Source: CAMAPP01 sp046153685 (GTDB lineage: Bacteria; Pseudomonadota; Alphaproteobacteria; CADEGL01). From it: a stretch of DNA of 64,000 bases. The position numbers and the translations under genes were made by a program. Within the stretch, counting starts at the first letter, position 1; each line of letters begins with the position of its first letter. The stretch lies in contig JBJXGH010000129.1 of the NCBI GenBank assembly GCA_046153685.1, positions 1 to 64,000 of the forward strand, in the 5' to 3' direction. Below, one piece after another: positions 42,800 through 51,423 of this stretch. The notes under the pieces are model-generated. The model saw only the letters and a list, made by a program, of their open reading frames with translations, ran no database searches and was not told the DNA's origin.

Positions 42800-43495
42800 A
42801 TGTCCGACACCCATGTCGAAGTCGCGACCATAGCGAGCAATCTTCGGGCGGTACGCGCGCGCATCGAAGATAGTTGCCGCGCCGCTGGTCGAAGTTCGGC
42901 GGATATCACGTTGATCGCCGTCGGAAAATTCCATCCGGCCGCGAGTTGCCGTGCGGCGATCGTCGCGGGCCAGCGCGATTTCGGCGAGAATCGTGTGCAG
43001 GAGGCTACGGTGAAATGGCCGTCGCTCCGGAGCGAATTTCCGGACATTCGCTTGCATCTGATCGGCCCTCTTCAAACCAATAAGGTCAAGGAGGCCGTTG
43101 CCTTGTTCGACGTAATCCAGAGCATCGACCGGCCGAAACTCGCTGTGGCGGTCGCCGAACAAATGACCAAGCAAGGGCGCCGCCCGGCGTGTTTGGTTCA
43201 GGTAAATACCGGCGAGGAAGGCCAGAAGGCGGGAATAGCGCCCGCCGAGGCGGACGGATTCATTGCGCGGTGTCGCGACGATCTTGGGCTTCCGATTCTC
43301 GGTCTTATGTGCATTCCGCCAGCAGGCGAACCGCCCTCGATACACTTCGCTTTGCTGCGCGAAATTGCGCGCCGGAACGAGCTTACCGTCTTAAGCATGG
43401 GCATGAGCGCTGACTACGAAGAGGCGATTCGCCTCGGCGCAACGCATGTCCGCGTTGGCACCGCTATTTTTGGCGCTCGCCCGGCTCCAGTTTAG
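42800..43495 (+). CDS. yggS: YggS family pyridoxal-phosphate homeostasis protein
   Basis: The 231-residue protein is the PLP-binding YggS/PROSC family, a small barrel that buffers free pyridoxal phosphate and affects amino-acid and keto-acid balance. Visible hallmarks are LIAVGKFHPAASCRAAIVAGQRDFGENRVQEA with the PLP lysine in VGKFHP, LHLIGPLQTNKVKEAV, CLVQVNTGEEGQKAGI and VLSMGMSADYEEAIRLGATHVRVGTAIFG. It ends two bases from the stop of a convergent gene. Confidence 0.94.
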   Translation: MSDTHVEVATIASNLRAVRARIEDSCRAAGRSSADITLIAVGKFHPAASCRAAIVAGQRDFGENRVQEATVKWPSLRSEFPDIRLHLIGPLQTNKVKEAVALFDVIQSIDRPKLAVAVAEQMTKQGRRPACLVQVNTGEEGQKAGIAPAEADGFIARCRDDLGLPILGLMCIPPAGEPPSIHFALLREIARRNELTVLSMGMSADYEEAIRLGATHVRVGTAIFGARPAPV

Positions 43496-43497
43496 CG

Positions 43498-44334
43498 TCA
43501 GTTCGATTGGTCGATTTGCCGCGCGACTTCGGGCTTTTGCCGCGCCAGGGCCTCGTATTTGTCGAGTGCTTGCATCATCGAAAGCGGAAGGTTCGGATTT
43601 CCGGAACGGTTCTGGGCACCCAGCGCAGCCGCGATCGGATCGAAGCGGCCCAAGGCCACCGGCATGCCGCCGCGCCCCGCCAATGCCTGGCGCGCCGAAG
43701 GCCCGATCGCGGCCTCCGAAGCCAAGGACGAGGCTTTGCGGGCAAGGGGAGTGCGGCCCGCGCTGTCCACGCGGCTGGCCGATGGTTCCGCTTGGCGGGC
43801 GCCGGAACGCACGCTCTCGCTCGGTTGCGGCGCGACGGTTGCCTCGGCGATCACGGCCGCCAGAGAATTCACGTCGCGCTCGATGCCGTCGGCCCGGTCG
43901 GGGCCCGACGCGGTGACGGTTGCGTTTGCCGGCCTGTCCGCAGGCGATCTCTCCGCCACTTCATCGGCATTCTCGCCGCCGAAAAGGTTGAGCCCCAAGG
44001 CGGAAGACGCCGCCTGCTCAAGGCTTTTCCCGCTCTCGGTCTCCATCGCCACATTGGCGACAGCGCCGATTAGACCGATGGGTCCGCCCAAAATACCGCC
44101 CATGGTCAATTGCGCGAGCGCACCAATCTTGTCGCCCGTGAGTTGGCGATAAATCGTGGAAACGACGGGGATATGCTGCAGAGGGTTGATAAAATCCAGG
44201 ATATCGGCGAACGAGAACTCATCGCCCGCCCACAACTTCATGCGTCGATAGCCCTCGGGTGGCTCGACGCGCGCGAGCGGGTCGGTGCCCTCGCTCATCC
44301 TCAATGGCGAGCTGGTGATCAATGCGTCGGCCAT
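43498..44334 (-). CDS. Hypothetical protein with conserved N-terminal block and low-complexity tail
   Basis: I do not recognise a functional family. The 278-residue protein begins MADALITSSPLRMSEG and has a compact, apparently conserved block DEFSFADILDFINPLQHIPVVSTIYRQLTGDKIG (about residues 38-71) followed by a glycine-rich stretch LTMGGILGGPIGLIGAVANVA that could insert in a membrane. The rest is Ala/Ser/Arg-rich and likely disordered, with AKNRSGNPNLPLSM-like motifs near the end. It is expressed away from the esterase gene and converges on yggS. Confidence 0.75.
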   Translation of the reverse strand: MADALITSSPLRMSEGTDPLARVEPPEGYRRMKLWAGDEFSFADILDFINPLQHIPVVSTIYRQLTGDKIGALAQLTMGGILGGPIGLIGAVANVAMETESGKSLEQAASSALGLNLFGGENADEVAERSPADRPANATVTASGPDRADGIERDVNSLAAVIAEATVAPQPSESVRSGARQAEPSASRVDSAGRTPLARKASSLASEAAIGPSARQALAGRGGMPVALGRFDPIAAALGAQNRSGNPNLPLSMMQALDKYEALARQKPEVARQIDQSN

Positions 44335-44490
44335 GCGGTCCTCATGCCCCGTTAAAAGCAAAGAACAGGCCAAGAGAGGAACGCACGAAATCAGCGTGTT
44401 ACCGGTGGAAGCCCAGGCAAATTTAACCGGGTGAGGGCAAGAATTTCCGGGTGTTGTCGGCGGCCCGCGAAGCAGATAAGGCTTCGTGGG

Positions 44491-45342
44491 ATGAATGCGA
44501 TATTTCGCGACTACGACCGTGCCGGGCTTGATGCCCAGTACAACAATCGGGCCATGGTTCCCGACCATGGGATCGTTTTGGCGGACTGGGCGGAGCGCAG
44601 CGCCGAGGTGCGTCGCTGCGTCCGCGCGGAACTCGATATTCCCTATGGCTCCGGCCCACGCGAGCGTCTCGACTTCTTTCCGGCCGAGCGCCGGCATGCA
44701 CCCATCCATATGTTCTTCCATGGCGGCTACTGGCGCGCGCTCGACAAGGCAAGTTTCAGCTTTCCCGCGCCCAATTTCGCCGCGGCGGGCATTTCCTATG
44801 CGCCCATCGCCTATCCGCTCGCGCCGGCGGCATCGATGGCCGATATCGTCTCCAGCGTGGAACAAGCATTCGCATGGCTTGTCGCAAACGCCGAGAAATT
44901 GGGCGGCGATCCCAGGCGAATATCGGTGTCCGGCCATTCCGCAGGCGGCCATCTATTGGCCATGCTTGCCGCGGCGCAGACGGGTCTGGGCGCGCGGATG
45001 ATCGGCGGGGTTGCCATCAGCGGAATCTATGACCTCGAACCGATCCGCCTGTCCTATCTCAACGACGCGATCAATCTCGATGCCGAAATTGTGCGCAAAT
45101 ATTCGCCCCTGCGCCATGTTTCTTCCGGCGGTCCGCCGCTTAGCCTCGCGGTGGGCGCGCGCGAATCCGCCGAGTTTCACCGTCAGCAGGATGATTTCGG
45201 CGCGGCCTGGCGACGCGCGGACAACGAATTGCACGCCGTGCTCGAGCTCGCGGATCACGATCACTTCAGCATTGTGGGTGATCTGGCGAAGTCCGACAGC
45301 GACTTGTTCGCCGCCGTGTGCGGCCACGCGCTATCGTCTTGA
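44491..45342 (+). CDS. Alpha/beta hydrolase, kynurenine-formamidase-like
   Basis: The 283-residue protein is an esterase of the HSL/arylformamidase type: MFFHGGYWRALDKASF carries the HGGxW oxyanion motif, ISVSGHSAGGHLLAMLA the nucleophile serine, and DHDHFSIV the histidine. The start ATG at 44491 is preceded by a GTGGG stretch. Substrate is unknown: arylformamidase (kynB-type) activity is possible, but no kynurenine genes are nearby. It is followed 27 bases later by a response regulator. Confidence 0.87.
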   Translation: MNAIFRDYDRAGLDAQYNNRAMVPDHGIVLADWAERSAEVRRCVRAELDIPYGSGPRERLDFFPAERRHAPIHMFFHGGYWRALDKASFSFPAPNFAAAGISYAPIAYPLAPAASMADIVSSVEQAFAWLVANAEKLGGDPRRISVSGHSAGGHLLAMLAAAQTGLGARMIGGVAISGIYDLEPIRLSYLNDAINLDAEIVRKYSPLRHVSSGGPPLSLAVGARESAEFHRQQDDFGAAWRRADNELHAVLELADHDHFSIVGDLAKSDSDLFAAVCGHALSS

Positions 45343-45369
45343 ATTCCGTGAAGCGGAGGCGAGAGCGCC

Positions 45370-46080
45370 ATGTCTGAACCCACTCGCCAGCAAGCTGCGG
45401 CGGTCAAGCGCATCCTCCTGGTTGACGACGACGCGGTCTTTCGCACTTCGCTTGCCGAGCAACTCGGCCATGAAAACGGCTTCCAAACCATCGAGGCAGG
45501 AACGGGCACCGAGGCTTTGGCGCTTCTTGCGGCCCATCGTATTGATCTTGTGATCCTCGACGTGGGCCTTCCAGATTGCGATGGGCGCGATGCCTGCAAA
45601 CGGATGCGGGATGCCGAGATCAGCGCGCCGATCATCATGTTGACCGGCGCCGATTCCGAAGCCGATACCGTTAAGGGCCTCGATTCGGGCGCGAACGACT
45701 ATGTGGTGAAGCCATTCCGACTGGGAGAGCTGCTCGCGCGCATTCGCGCCCAATTGCGCCTGGCCGAACAAAACGAGGACGCGGTATTCAAGATCGGACC
45801 CTATGAGTTCCGGCCTCTTGCGCGCCTGCTCCTCGACGAAGCAGAAGGCAGGAAAATACGCCTTACGGATAAAGAGGCGGCCATCCTGCGCTATTTGTAT
45901 CGTGCGGGCGCTGCGGTGGGGCGGGAGGAGCTATTGACCGAGGTTTGGGGCTACAATGCGAGTGTAACGACGCATACGCTCGAGACCCATATTTACCGTC
46001 TGCGCCAGAAAATCGAACCCGATTCGACTCGCGCTTCGATCTTGGTAACCGAGGCAAACGGCTACCGATTGCAACCTTAG
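45370..46080 (+). CDS. OmpR/PhoB-family response regulator
   Basis: The 236-residue protein has a receiver domain (ILLVDDDAVFRTSLAEQLGHENG, phospho-acceptor Asp in LVILDVGLPDCDGRDACKRM, lysine in VVKPFRLGELLAR) and a C-terminal winged-helix domain (RLTDKEAAILRYLYRAGAAVGREELLTEVWGYNASVTTHTLETHIYRLRQKIE). It binds DNA when phosphorylated. No sensor kinase is adjacent, so it is an orphan in this window. It lies between the esterase and the MBL hydrolase on the same strand, and may control that run. Confidence 0.95.
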   Translation: MSEPTRQQAAAVKRILLVDDDAVFRTSLAEQLGHENGFQTIEAGTGTEALALLAAHRIDLVILDVGLPDCDGRDACKRMRDAEISAPIIMLTGADSEADTVKGLDSGANDYVVKPFRLGELLARIRAQLRLAEQNEDAVFKIGPYEFRPLARLLLDEAEGRKIRLTDKEAAILRYLYRAGAAVGREELLTEVWGYNASVTTHTLETHIYRLRQKIEPDSTRASILVTEANGYRLQP

Positions 46081-46155
46081 TCGCCTGTTCTTTTAGAAAA
46101 CACATGGGGAGCGGTGCAATGACTGTCGATTACCCGCGCGGGCCACAACTATCGA

Positions 46156-47037
46156 ATGGCGGGGCAGGAGTCGGCTTGGCTTTGGCAAGGGTCGAACGCA
46201 TTGGCAACCGAGGCTGACGAATTTTTGATCCGCTTCTGGGGGGTGCGCGGCAGCGTCGCGACGCCGGAGGCGAGTCATTTGCGGTACGGGGGAAATACCT
46301 CGTGCGTGGAGGTTCGTTGTGGCGGCCGGTTGCTAATATTCGACGCGGGCACGGGGCTGCGCGGCCTTGGGAAGGCCCTCGCGGACAACGGCATCGCGGA
46401 TATCGACCTGTTCCTTTCCCACACCCATATCGATCATGTCGCTGGATTGCCGTTCTTTCGGCCGATGTACGAACCAGGGAATACGATTCGTTTGTGGGCG
46501 GGCCATCTCGCGCCTGAACGCAACTTGAACGAGGTTTTGTGCCGCGTGATGTCGTCGCCGCTGTTTCCGGTTCCATTCGGCATTCTGGGTGCGGACATTA
46601 CGACGAACGATTTTCGATTGGGCGAGACTTTGTCGCCGGCACCTGGAATCACCCTGCGCACGGCCGGTCTCAACCATCCCGATCGCGCGACCGGCTACCG
46701 CGTGGAACATGCCGGCAAGGCGGTTTGCTACGTGACCGATACCGAACACGTGGTCGGAGCGAGAAACAGCGCGATCGTCGAACTCGTTCGCGATGCCGAT
46801 ATATTCATTTATGATTCTACCTATACCGACGAGGAATACCCGCGCTTTGCCGGATGGGGCCACTCCACCTGGCAGGAGGGTGCGCGCCTTGCCGACGCCG
46901 CCCGCGTCAAGACGCTGGTCGTCTTCCATCACGATCCCGATCATGACGACGACTTCATGGACAGGATCCAAGAAGAGGCCGACCGCGCGCGGCCCGGCAC
47001 CGTGGTCGCGCGGGAATCATTGATCCTCAGGCCCTGA
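46156..47037 (+). CDS. MBL-fold metallo-hydrolase
   Basis: The 293-residue protein has the beta-lactamase fold: RFWGVRGSVATPEASHLRYGGNTSCVEVR, the zinc motif DLFLSHTHIDHVAGLPFF (HxHxDH), the later VCYVTDTEHV and the histidine in FHHDPDHDD. This is the RNase Z/PhnP/cyclic-nucleotide phosphodiesterase-like group with the GVRGS start. The substrate cannot be told; a nucleotide phosphodiesterase role would fit its nearness to a cyclase two genes downstream, but that is speculation. Confidence 0.88.
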   Translation: MAGQESAWLWQGSNALATEADEFLIRFWGVRGSVATPEASHLRYGGNTSCVEVRCGGRLLIFDAGTGLRGLGKALADNGIADIDLFLSHTHIDHVAGLPFFRPMYEPGNTIRLWAGHLAPERNLNEVLCRVMSSPLFPVPFGILGADITTNDFRLGETLSPAPGITLRTAGLNHPDRATGYRVEHAGKAVCYVTDTEHVVGARNSAIVELVRDADIFIYDSTYTDEEYPRFAGWGHSTWQEGARLADAARVKTLVVFHHDPDHDDDFMDRIQEEADRARPGTVVARESLILRP

Positions 47038-47040
47038 TCG

Positions 47041-47901
47041 GTGCGCTTCGCCGATTTACACACGGCATCGCGCCGGTTGGCGATGGGATTGTCGACCGTG
47101 CTTGGCCTCGGACCGCGGGGCATTTTCATTCCCTATCGGCTCGCCGGAGCTATTTCGGCGCGCCGACCACCTTACAAGGCTCTTGAGGCGGTTTTCGATG
47201 CCGCCCGGCCGCGCATGCGCCTGACGCTCGAACGTACCGCCGCGCTGGCCCGCGATCTTGACGCGATTGGGCAGGGGCCCGATGGGGCTCGTTGGGACCA
47301 GGATTGGTTTCCGCGGCTTGATGCGGCCGTGCTCTATGCGATGGTGCGCCACCTCAAGCCCAAGACCGTGATCGAAATCGGCGCAGGACACTCCACCCGA
47401 TTCATCGCTCGCGCCGTGGCGGATGGCGGTTTGACGACCCGGCATGTGGCCCTCGATCCCTGGCCGCGCGCGGTCTTGCCCCAGGGGGTGGAACGCGTCG
47501 CAACGACGCTCCAAGCGACCGATCCGAACCTGTTTCGCGGACTCGGGCCTGGGGACATCCTATTCATCGATTCGAGTCACGTCCTGGTGCCAGGCAGCGA
47601 TGTCGATATCATCGTGAATGATATTCTGCCCCTGCTACCAGCCGGCACGATGATGCATGTGCACGATATTTTTCTGCCCGACGGCTATCCCAGCGACTGG
47701 CATTGGCGTGGCTATAACGAGCAGACGGCCGTTGCCGTGCTCCTTCAGGGCAGAGCGTACGAGATCGTGTTTTCGAGCCGCTACGCGACGACGCGGTTGG
47801 CCGATGATCCCGCCGTCAGGACGCTCGCCCGCTTGCCCATCGTGCCCGGCGCGTGGGAATCGAGCCTGTGGATCGAAAAGCGCACGTGCGATATCCCGTG
47901 A
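47041..47901 (+). CDS. Class I SAM-dependent methyltransferase-like protein
   Basis: The 286-residue protein has a Methyltransf_24-like core: LKPKTVIEIGAGHSTRFIARAVADGG, LDPWPRAVLPQGVERV, then GDILFIDSSHVLVPGSDVDIIVNDILPLLPAGTMMHVHDIFLPDGYPSDWHW, where the DSSH and HDIF motifs are typical of O-methyltransferase-like folds with metal ligands. It starts with GTG four bases after the MBL stop and its last codon overlaps the cyclase start (GTGA), so it is tightly linked to both. Substrate is unknown. Confidence 0.85.
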   Translation: MRFADLHTASRRLAMGLSTVLGLGPRGIFIPYRLAGAISARRPPYKALEAVFDAARPRMRLTLERTAALARDLDAIGQGPDGARWDQDWFPRLDAAVLYAMVRHLKPKTVIEIGAGHSTRFIARAVADGGLTTRHVALDPWPRAVLPQGVERVATTLQATDPNLFRGLGPGDILFIDSSHVLVPGSDVDIIVNDILPLLPAGTMMHVHDIFLPDGYPSDWHWRGYNEQTAVAVLLQGRAYEIVFSSRYATTRLADDPAVRTLARLPIVPGAWESSLWIEKRTCDIP

Positions 47902-49244
47902 TCGCCAGGCTGCGCAAATTCTTCGCCGCGACCAACGAATCCGCGTTGCCAGAACGGGTCCGTGCGGCCATTCGTCTCCAGCAAGACCGCAGCGAAATCA
48001 TGATCGGCTGGATTCAGCTTTTTGTCGTTCTGGTCTTTGGCATGTTCTACTTTGTCTCGCCGAAGACCTTCGACGAACGGGTCGACTTTCATCCGGTGCC
48101 TTGGGCCCTTGCGTCCTATCTCGCGTTCACGATTCTCCGACTGGTGGTTGCGCGCGTCCGGCGATTGCCTGATTGGTTTCTAGCGCTCTCGGTCGTCATC
48201 GATATCGGCCTGCTGCTGTCGCTAATTTGGAGTTTTCATATTCAGTACGTCCAGCCGCCGTCCTTCGTGCTCAAGGTTCCGACGTTCGCTTATCTGTTTA
48301 TCTTTATTGCTCTCCGGGCCCTGCGGTTCGAGGCGCGATTTGTCCTGCTGTCGGGCGCGGTCGCGGCGCTTGGCTGGCTGTGGCTCGTGCATCTCGCGAT
48401 CGATGCGAATGCAGCCGATGCCGGAATCACGCGTGATTACGTGCTCTACATGACCTCGAACCGCATTCTGATTGGCGCTGAGGTCGATAAGATCTTGTCG
48501 ATCGCGGTATTTACGGGGGTGCTCGCCGTCGCGATCGCTCGGGCGCGCGGGCTACTGGTGCGTTCCGTGGCCGAAGGCATGGCGGCGCGGGATCTATCGC
48601 GTTTCTTCGCGCCCGAAATCGCCCGGCGAATCACTTCGTCAGAGCACCGGGTTACCGCCGGCCATGGCCTGCCGCGCGACGCCGCAATCCTCAATCTCGA
48701 TCTGCGTGGCTTCACGCGCTATGCCCAGCGGGTCGAACCAGACCAGGCAATCGCGCTGCTCGCCGAGTATCAGGCCCGCGCGGTGCCGATCATCCAGCGT
48801 CACGGGGGCAGCATCGATAAATTCCTCGGCGACGGAATTCTTGCGACCTTCGGTGCGGCCATTCCCAGCGATACCTTTGCCGCCGACGCTTTACGAGCGG
48901 CCGACGATGTGCTCGCCGAGATTGAATCTTGGAACCTCTCGCGCGCGGGGGCGTCGCAGGAACCCTTGCGAGTCGGCGCGGGCGTCGCCATGGGTCGGAT
49001 CATCTTCGGCGCCGTGGGCGACGCGACGCGGCTCGAATACACGGTCATCGGGGACGCGGTGAATCTGTCAGCCAAGCTCGAAAAGCACACGAAGAACGTG
49101 GGCGTCCGCGGCTTGACCACGCTTGAGACATTCGAGCGCGCGCGGACCCAAGGCTATCGGCCGTCGGATGATAAGGAGATTCGCGCCAATTGCCGGGTTG
49201 AAGGTACAGAGCGACCGCTCGATCTCGTCGTGCTCGCGCTCTAA
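47898..49244 (+). CDS. Membrane-bound class III adenylate/guanylate cyclase
   Basis: The 448-residue protein has an N-terminal membrane domain of about six hydrophobic segments (from WIQLFVVLVFGMFYFVSP through ILSIAVFTGVLAVAIARARG) and a cytoplasmic class III cyclase domain: ILNLDLRGFTRYAQRVEP with the first metal aspartate, GGSIDKFLGDGILATFG with the second, and EYTVIGDAVNLSAKLEKHT. It makes cAMP or cGMP; which cannot be told. I chose the GTG at 47898 that overlaps the methyltransferase stop; a longer frame starts at 47853. Confidence 0.92.
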   Translation: MIARLRKFFAATNESALPERVRAAIRLQQDRSEIMIGWIQLFVVLVFGMFYFVSPKTFDERVDFHPVPWALASYLAFTILRLVVARVRRLPDWFLALSVVIDIGLLLSLIWSFHIQYVQPPSFVLKVPTFAYLFIFIALRALRFEARFVLLSGAVAALGWLWLVHLAIDANAADAGITRDYVLYMTSNRILIGAEVDKILSIAVFTGVLAVAIARARGLLVRSVAEGMAARDLSRFFAPEIARRITSSEHRVTAGHGLPRDAAILNLDLRGFTRYAQRVEPDQAIALLAEYQARAVPIIQRHGGSIDKFLGDGILATFGAAIPSDTFAADALRAADDVLAEIESWNLSRAGASQEPLRVGAGVAMGRIIFGAVGDATRLEYTVIGDAVNLSAKLEKHTKNVGVRGLTTLETFERARTQGYRPSDDKEIRANCRVEGTERPLDLVVLAL

Positions 49245-49250
49245 GGGCGG

Positions 49251-50411
49251 CTATTTGTAGGGGTCCGCCGCGTCCCGGAGACCGTCGCCGAGAAAATTGA
49301 ACGCCAATACCACGACGATGACTGGTACCACCGGTAGCATCAGCCAAGGATAGAGCGCGACGACATTGATGTTCTGCGCTTCGTTCAACAAGACACCCCA
49401 ACTGGTGATTGGCGGACGCAATCCCAAGCCCAGGAACGACAGCGCCGTCTCGCCTAAAATCATGTGCGGAATCGACAGCGTGGCCGACGCGATCAGATGG
49501 CTCGTGAAGCTTGGCATCAGATGGCGGCCGATGATGCGCTTGGGCGAGGCGCCCATGAGCTGGGCAGCGGTGCAAAAATCCTCCTCGCGCAGCGCGAGCA
49601 GTTTCGACCTGACCGCCCGCGCCAATCCCGTCCAATCGAGCAGGCCGAGAATCAGCGTGATGCCGATATAGATCAGCAGCGGACTCCAGGTGACGGGCAA
49701 GGCCGCCGATAGCGCCATCCACAATGGCAAATGCGGGAACGATCGGAAGATTTCAATGACGCGCTGGGTCAAATTGTCGATCCAGCCGCCGTAATAGCCA
49801 GCCAGACCGCCGATCGTAATCCCGAGCACGAAACTGACAGCCACGCCGATCAGGCCGATGGTCAAGGAGATGCGCGCGCCATAAATGATGCGTGACAGGA
49901 TGTCCCGGCCTAGCCTATCCGTGCCCAGCAGGAACAGGGTTCCGTCATGCGGCGCGCACGCTAGGTGGAATCGTCCCTCAATGATGCCCCAGAATTCGTA
50001 GGAATCGCCCAAGCAAAAAAAGCGGATCGGCAGCGGGCGGGACGTGTCCTCGCGATACTCCCATTTGAGAACTTCCAGATTTCGCCGCGTTTCCAACGCA
50101 TACACGAACGGCCCGACCAAACCGCCGTCGTGGAAGAAATGCACCGCTTGCGGCGGCGCGTACAGGTAATCCGTGGATCGGGTATGGAGATTGTAAGGCG
50201 CCAAGGCTTCGCTCACAAAAATCGTCGCGTACATCGCGAGCAGGAGGGCGCCGGAGATGACGGCGATCCGATGGCGGCGGAATTTCCACCACATAAGCCG
50301 CCATTGCGATGCCAGGTAATAGCGTTCTTGCCCTGCCGTCAGCGCGTCCGCCTCGTACGGATCGAACGCACCCCTGGCAACGTAGTGCGGCAATGGCTGC
50401 TCGGCGCTCAT
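49251..50411 (-). CDS. yejE: ABC transporter permease, YejE/OppC-like
   Basis: The 386-residue protein is the second permease of a peptide ABC importer. It has an N-terminal membrane segment (IAVISGALLLAMYATIFVSEAL), an unusually large periplasmic insertion of about 100 residues (residues 60-165, with FCLGDSYEFWGIIEGRFHL), and the BPD_transp core with the EAA loop QLMGASPKRIIGRHLMP. The extra periplasmic part is typical of Yej-type systems. It starts by overlapping the other permease by four bases and is the last gene of the transporter operon. Confidence 0.92.
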   Translation of the reverse strand: MSAEQPLPHYVARGAFDPYEADALTAGQERYYLASQWRLMWWKFRRHRIAVISGALLLAMYATIFVSEALAPYNLHTRSTDYLYAPPQAVHFFHDGGLVGPFVYALETRRNLEVLKWEYREDTSRPLPIRFFCLGDSYEFWGIIEGRFHLACAPHDGTLFLLGTDRLGRDILSRIIYGARISLTIGLIGVAVSFVLGITIGGLAGYYGGWIDNLTQRVIEIFRSFPHLPLWMALSAALPVTWSPLLIYIGITLILGLLDWTGLARAVRSKLLALREEDFCTAAQLMGASPKRIIGRHLMPSFTSHLIASATLSIPHMILGETALSFLGLGLRPPITSWGVLLNEAQNINVVALYPWLMLPVVPVIVVVLAFNFLGDGLRDAADPYK

Positions 50412-51406
50412 CTGACCGCTCCGCCGCCTAGGCGAATGCGCGGGTCAAGCATCGCCAGCAAGAGGTCCGAGACGAGAACGCCGATCACCGTAAGGGTCGC
50501 CATGAACATGAGGAACGATCCAGCCAGGTACATGTCCTGGCTGCGCAAAGCCTCGAGCAACATCGGCCCCGTGGTCGGAAGCGAGAGCACGACCGAGACG
50601 ATGGCCGCGCCCGAAATAATCTCGGGCAGCAAGCTGCCAATATCGGCGATGAATGGGTTGAGCGACATCCGCAAGGGATATTTGACCAACAACCGGAAGG
50701 GCGGCAGACCCTTGGCGCGGCCGGTGACGACGTATTGCTTCTGCAATTCGTCGAGCAGATTGGCGCGCAGGCGGCGGATCATCCCCGCAGTGCCCGAGGT
50801 GCCGATGACGATCACCGGAATCCACAAATGCGCCAAAACCGAAGTCAATTTTGCCCAGGTCCAGGGCTGGCCGATAAATTTCTCATCCATCAGACCGCCG
50901 ATGGATGTGCCAAACCAGACATTGGCAAAATACAGCAGGACAAGAGCCAGCAGGAAATTGGGCGTCGCCAAGCCGAGAAATCCAACGAAAGTCAGGCTGT
51001 GATCAGCCCAGCTATATTGATGCGTCGCCGAATAGACGCCTATGGGAAAGGCCACGATCCAGGTAAACAAAATCGTTGCGACCGAGACCAGGGCCGTGAG
51101 CCACAACCGGTCGCCGACGACTTGCGAAACGGGCAGGTTGAATTCGAAGGAATAGCCGAAATCGCCCTGTATCATGCCGAAAACCCAATAGGCGTATTGC
51201 ACCAGAAATGGCTTATCGAGACCGTACGCCTCGCGCAGGAACTGAATCTTCTCGATGTCCACGCCCTCGCCACGCGACTGCAGTTCCGCGATGTAGGTTT
51301 CCAGATAATCGCCCGGCGGCAATTGAATGATCACAAAGACGATGAAGCTGATCGCCAACAGCGTGGGCACCATGATCAGAAAGCGATGGGCGATATAACG
51401 CAGCAT
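50408..51406 (-). CDS. yejB: ABC transporter permease, YejB/OppB-like
   Basis: The 332-residue protein is the first permease: FLIMVPTLLAISFIVFVIIQLPPGD near the N-terminus and RRLRANLLDELQKQYVVTGRAKGLPPFRLLVKYPLRMSLNPFIADIG, the EAA loop that docks with the ATPase. Several membrane helices follow. It sits between the substrate-binding protein and the YejE-like gene on the minus strand. The pair imports oligopeptides or, in other bacteria, microcin C-like peptides; the ligand here is unknown. Confidence 0.93.
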   Translation of the reverse strand: MLRYIAHRFLIMVPTLLAISFIVFVIIQLPPGDYLETYIAELQSRGEGVDIEKIQFLREAYGLDKPFLVQYAYWVFGMIQGDFGYSFEFNLPVSQVVGDRLWLTALVSVATILFTWIVAFPIGVYSATHQYSWADHSLTFVGFLGLATPNFLLALVLLYFANVWFGTSIGGLMDEKFIGQPWTWAKLTSVLAHLWIPVIVIGTSGTAGMIRRLRANLLDELQKQYVVTGRAKGLPPFRLLVKYPLRMSLNPFIADIGSLLPEIISGAAIVSVVLSLPTTGPMLLEALRSQDMYLAGSFLMFMATLTVIGVLVSDLLLAMLDPRIRLGGGAVR

Positions 51407-51423
51407 GTCCGGTATCCGTGCCC

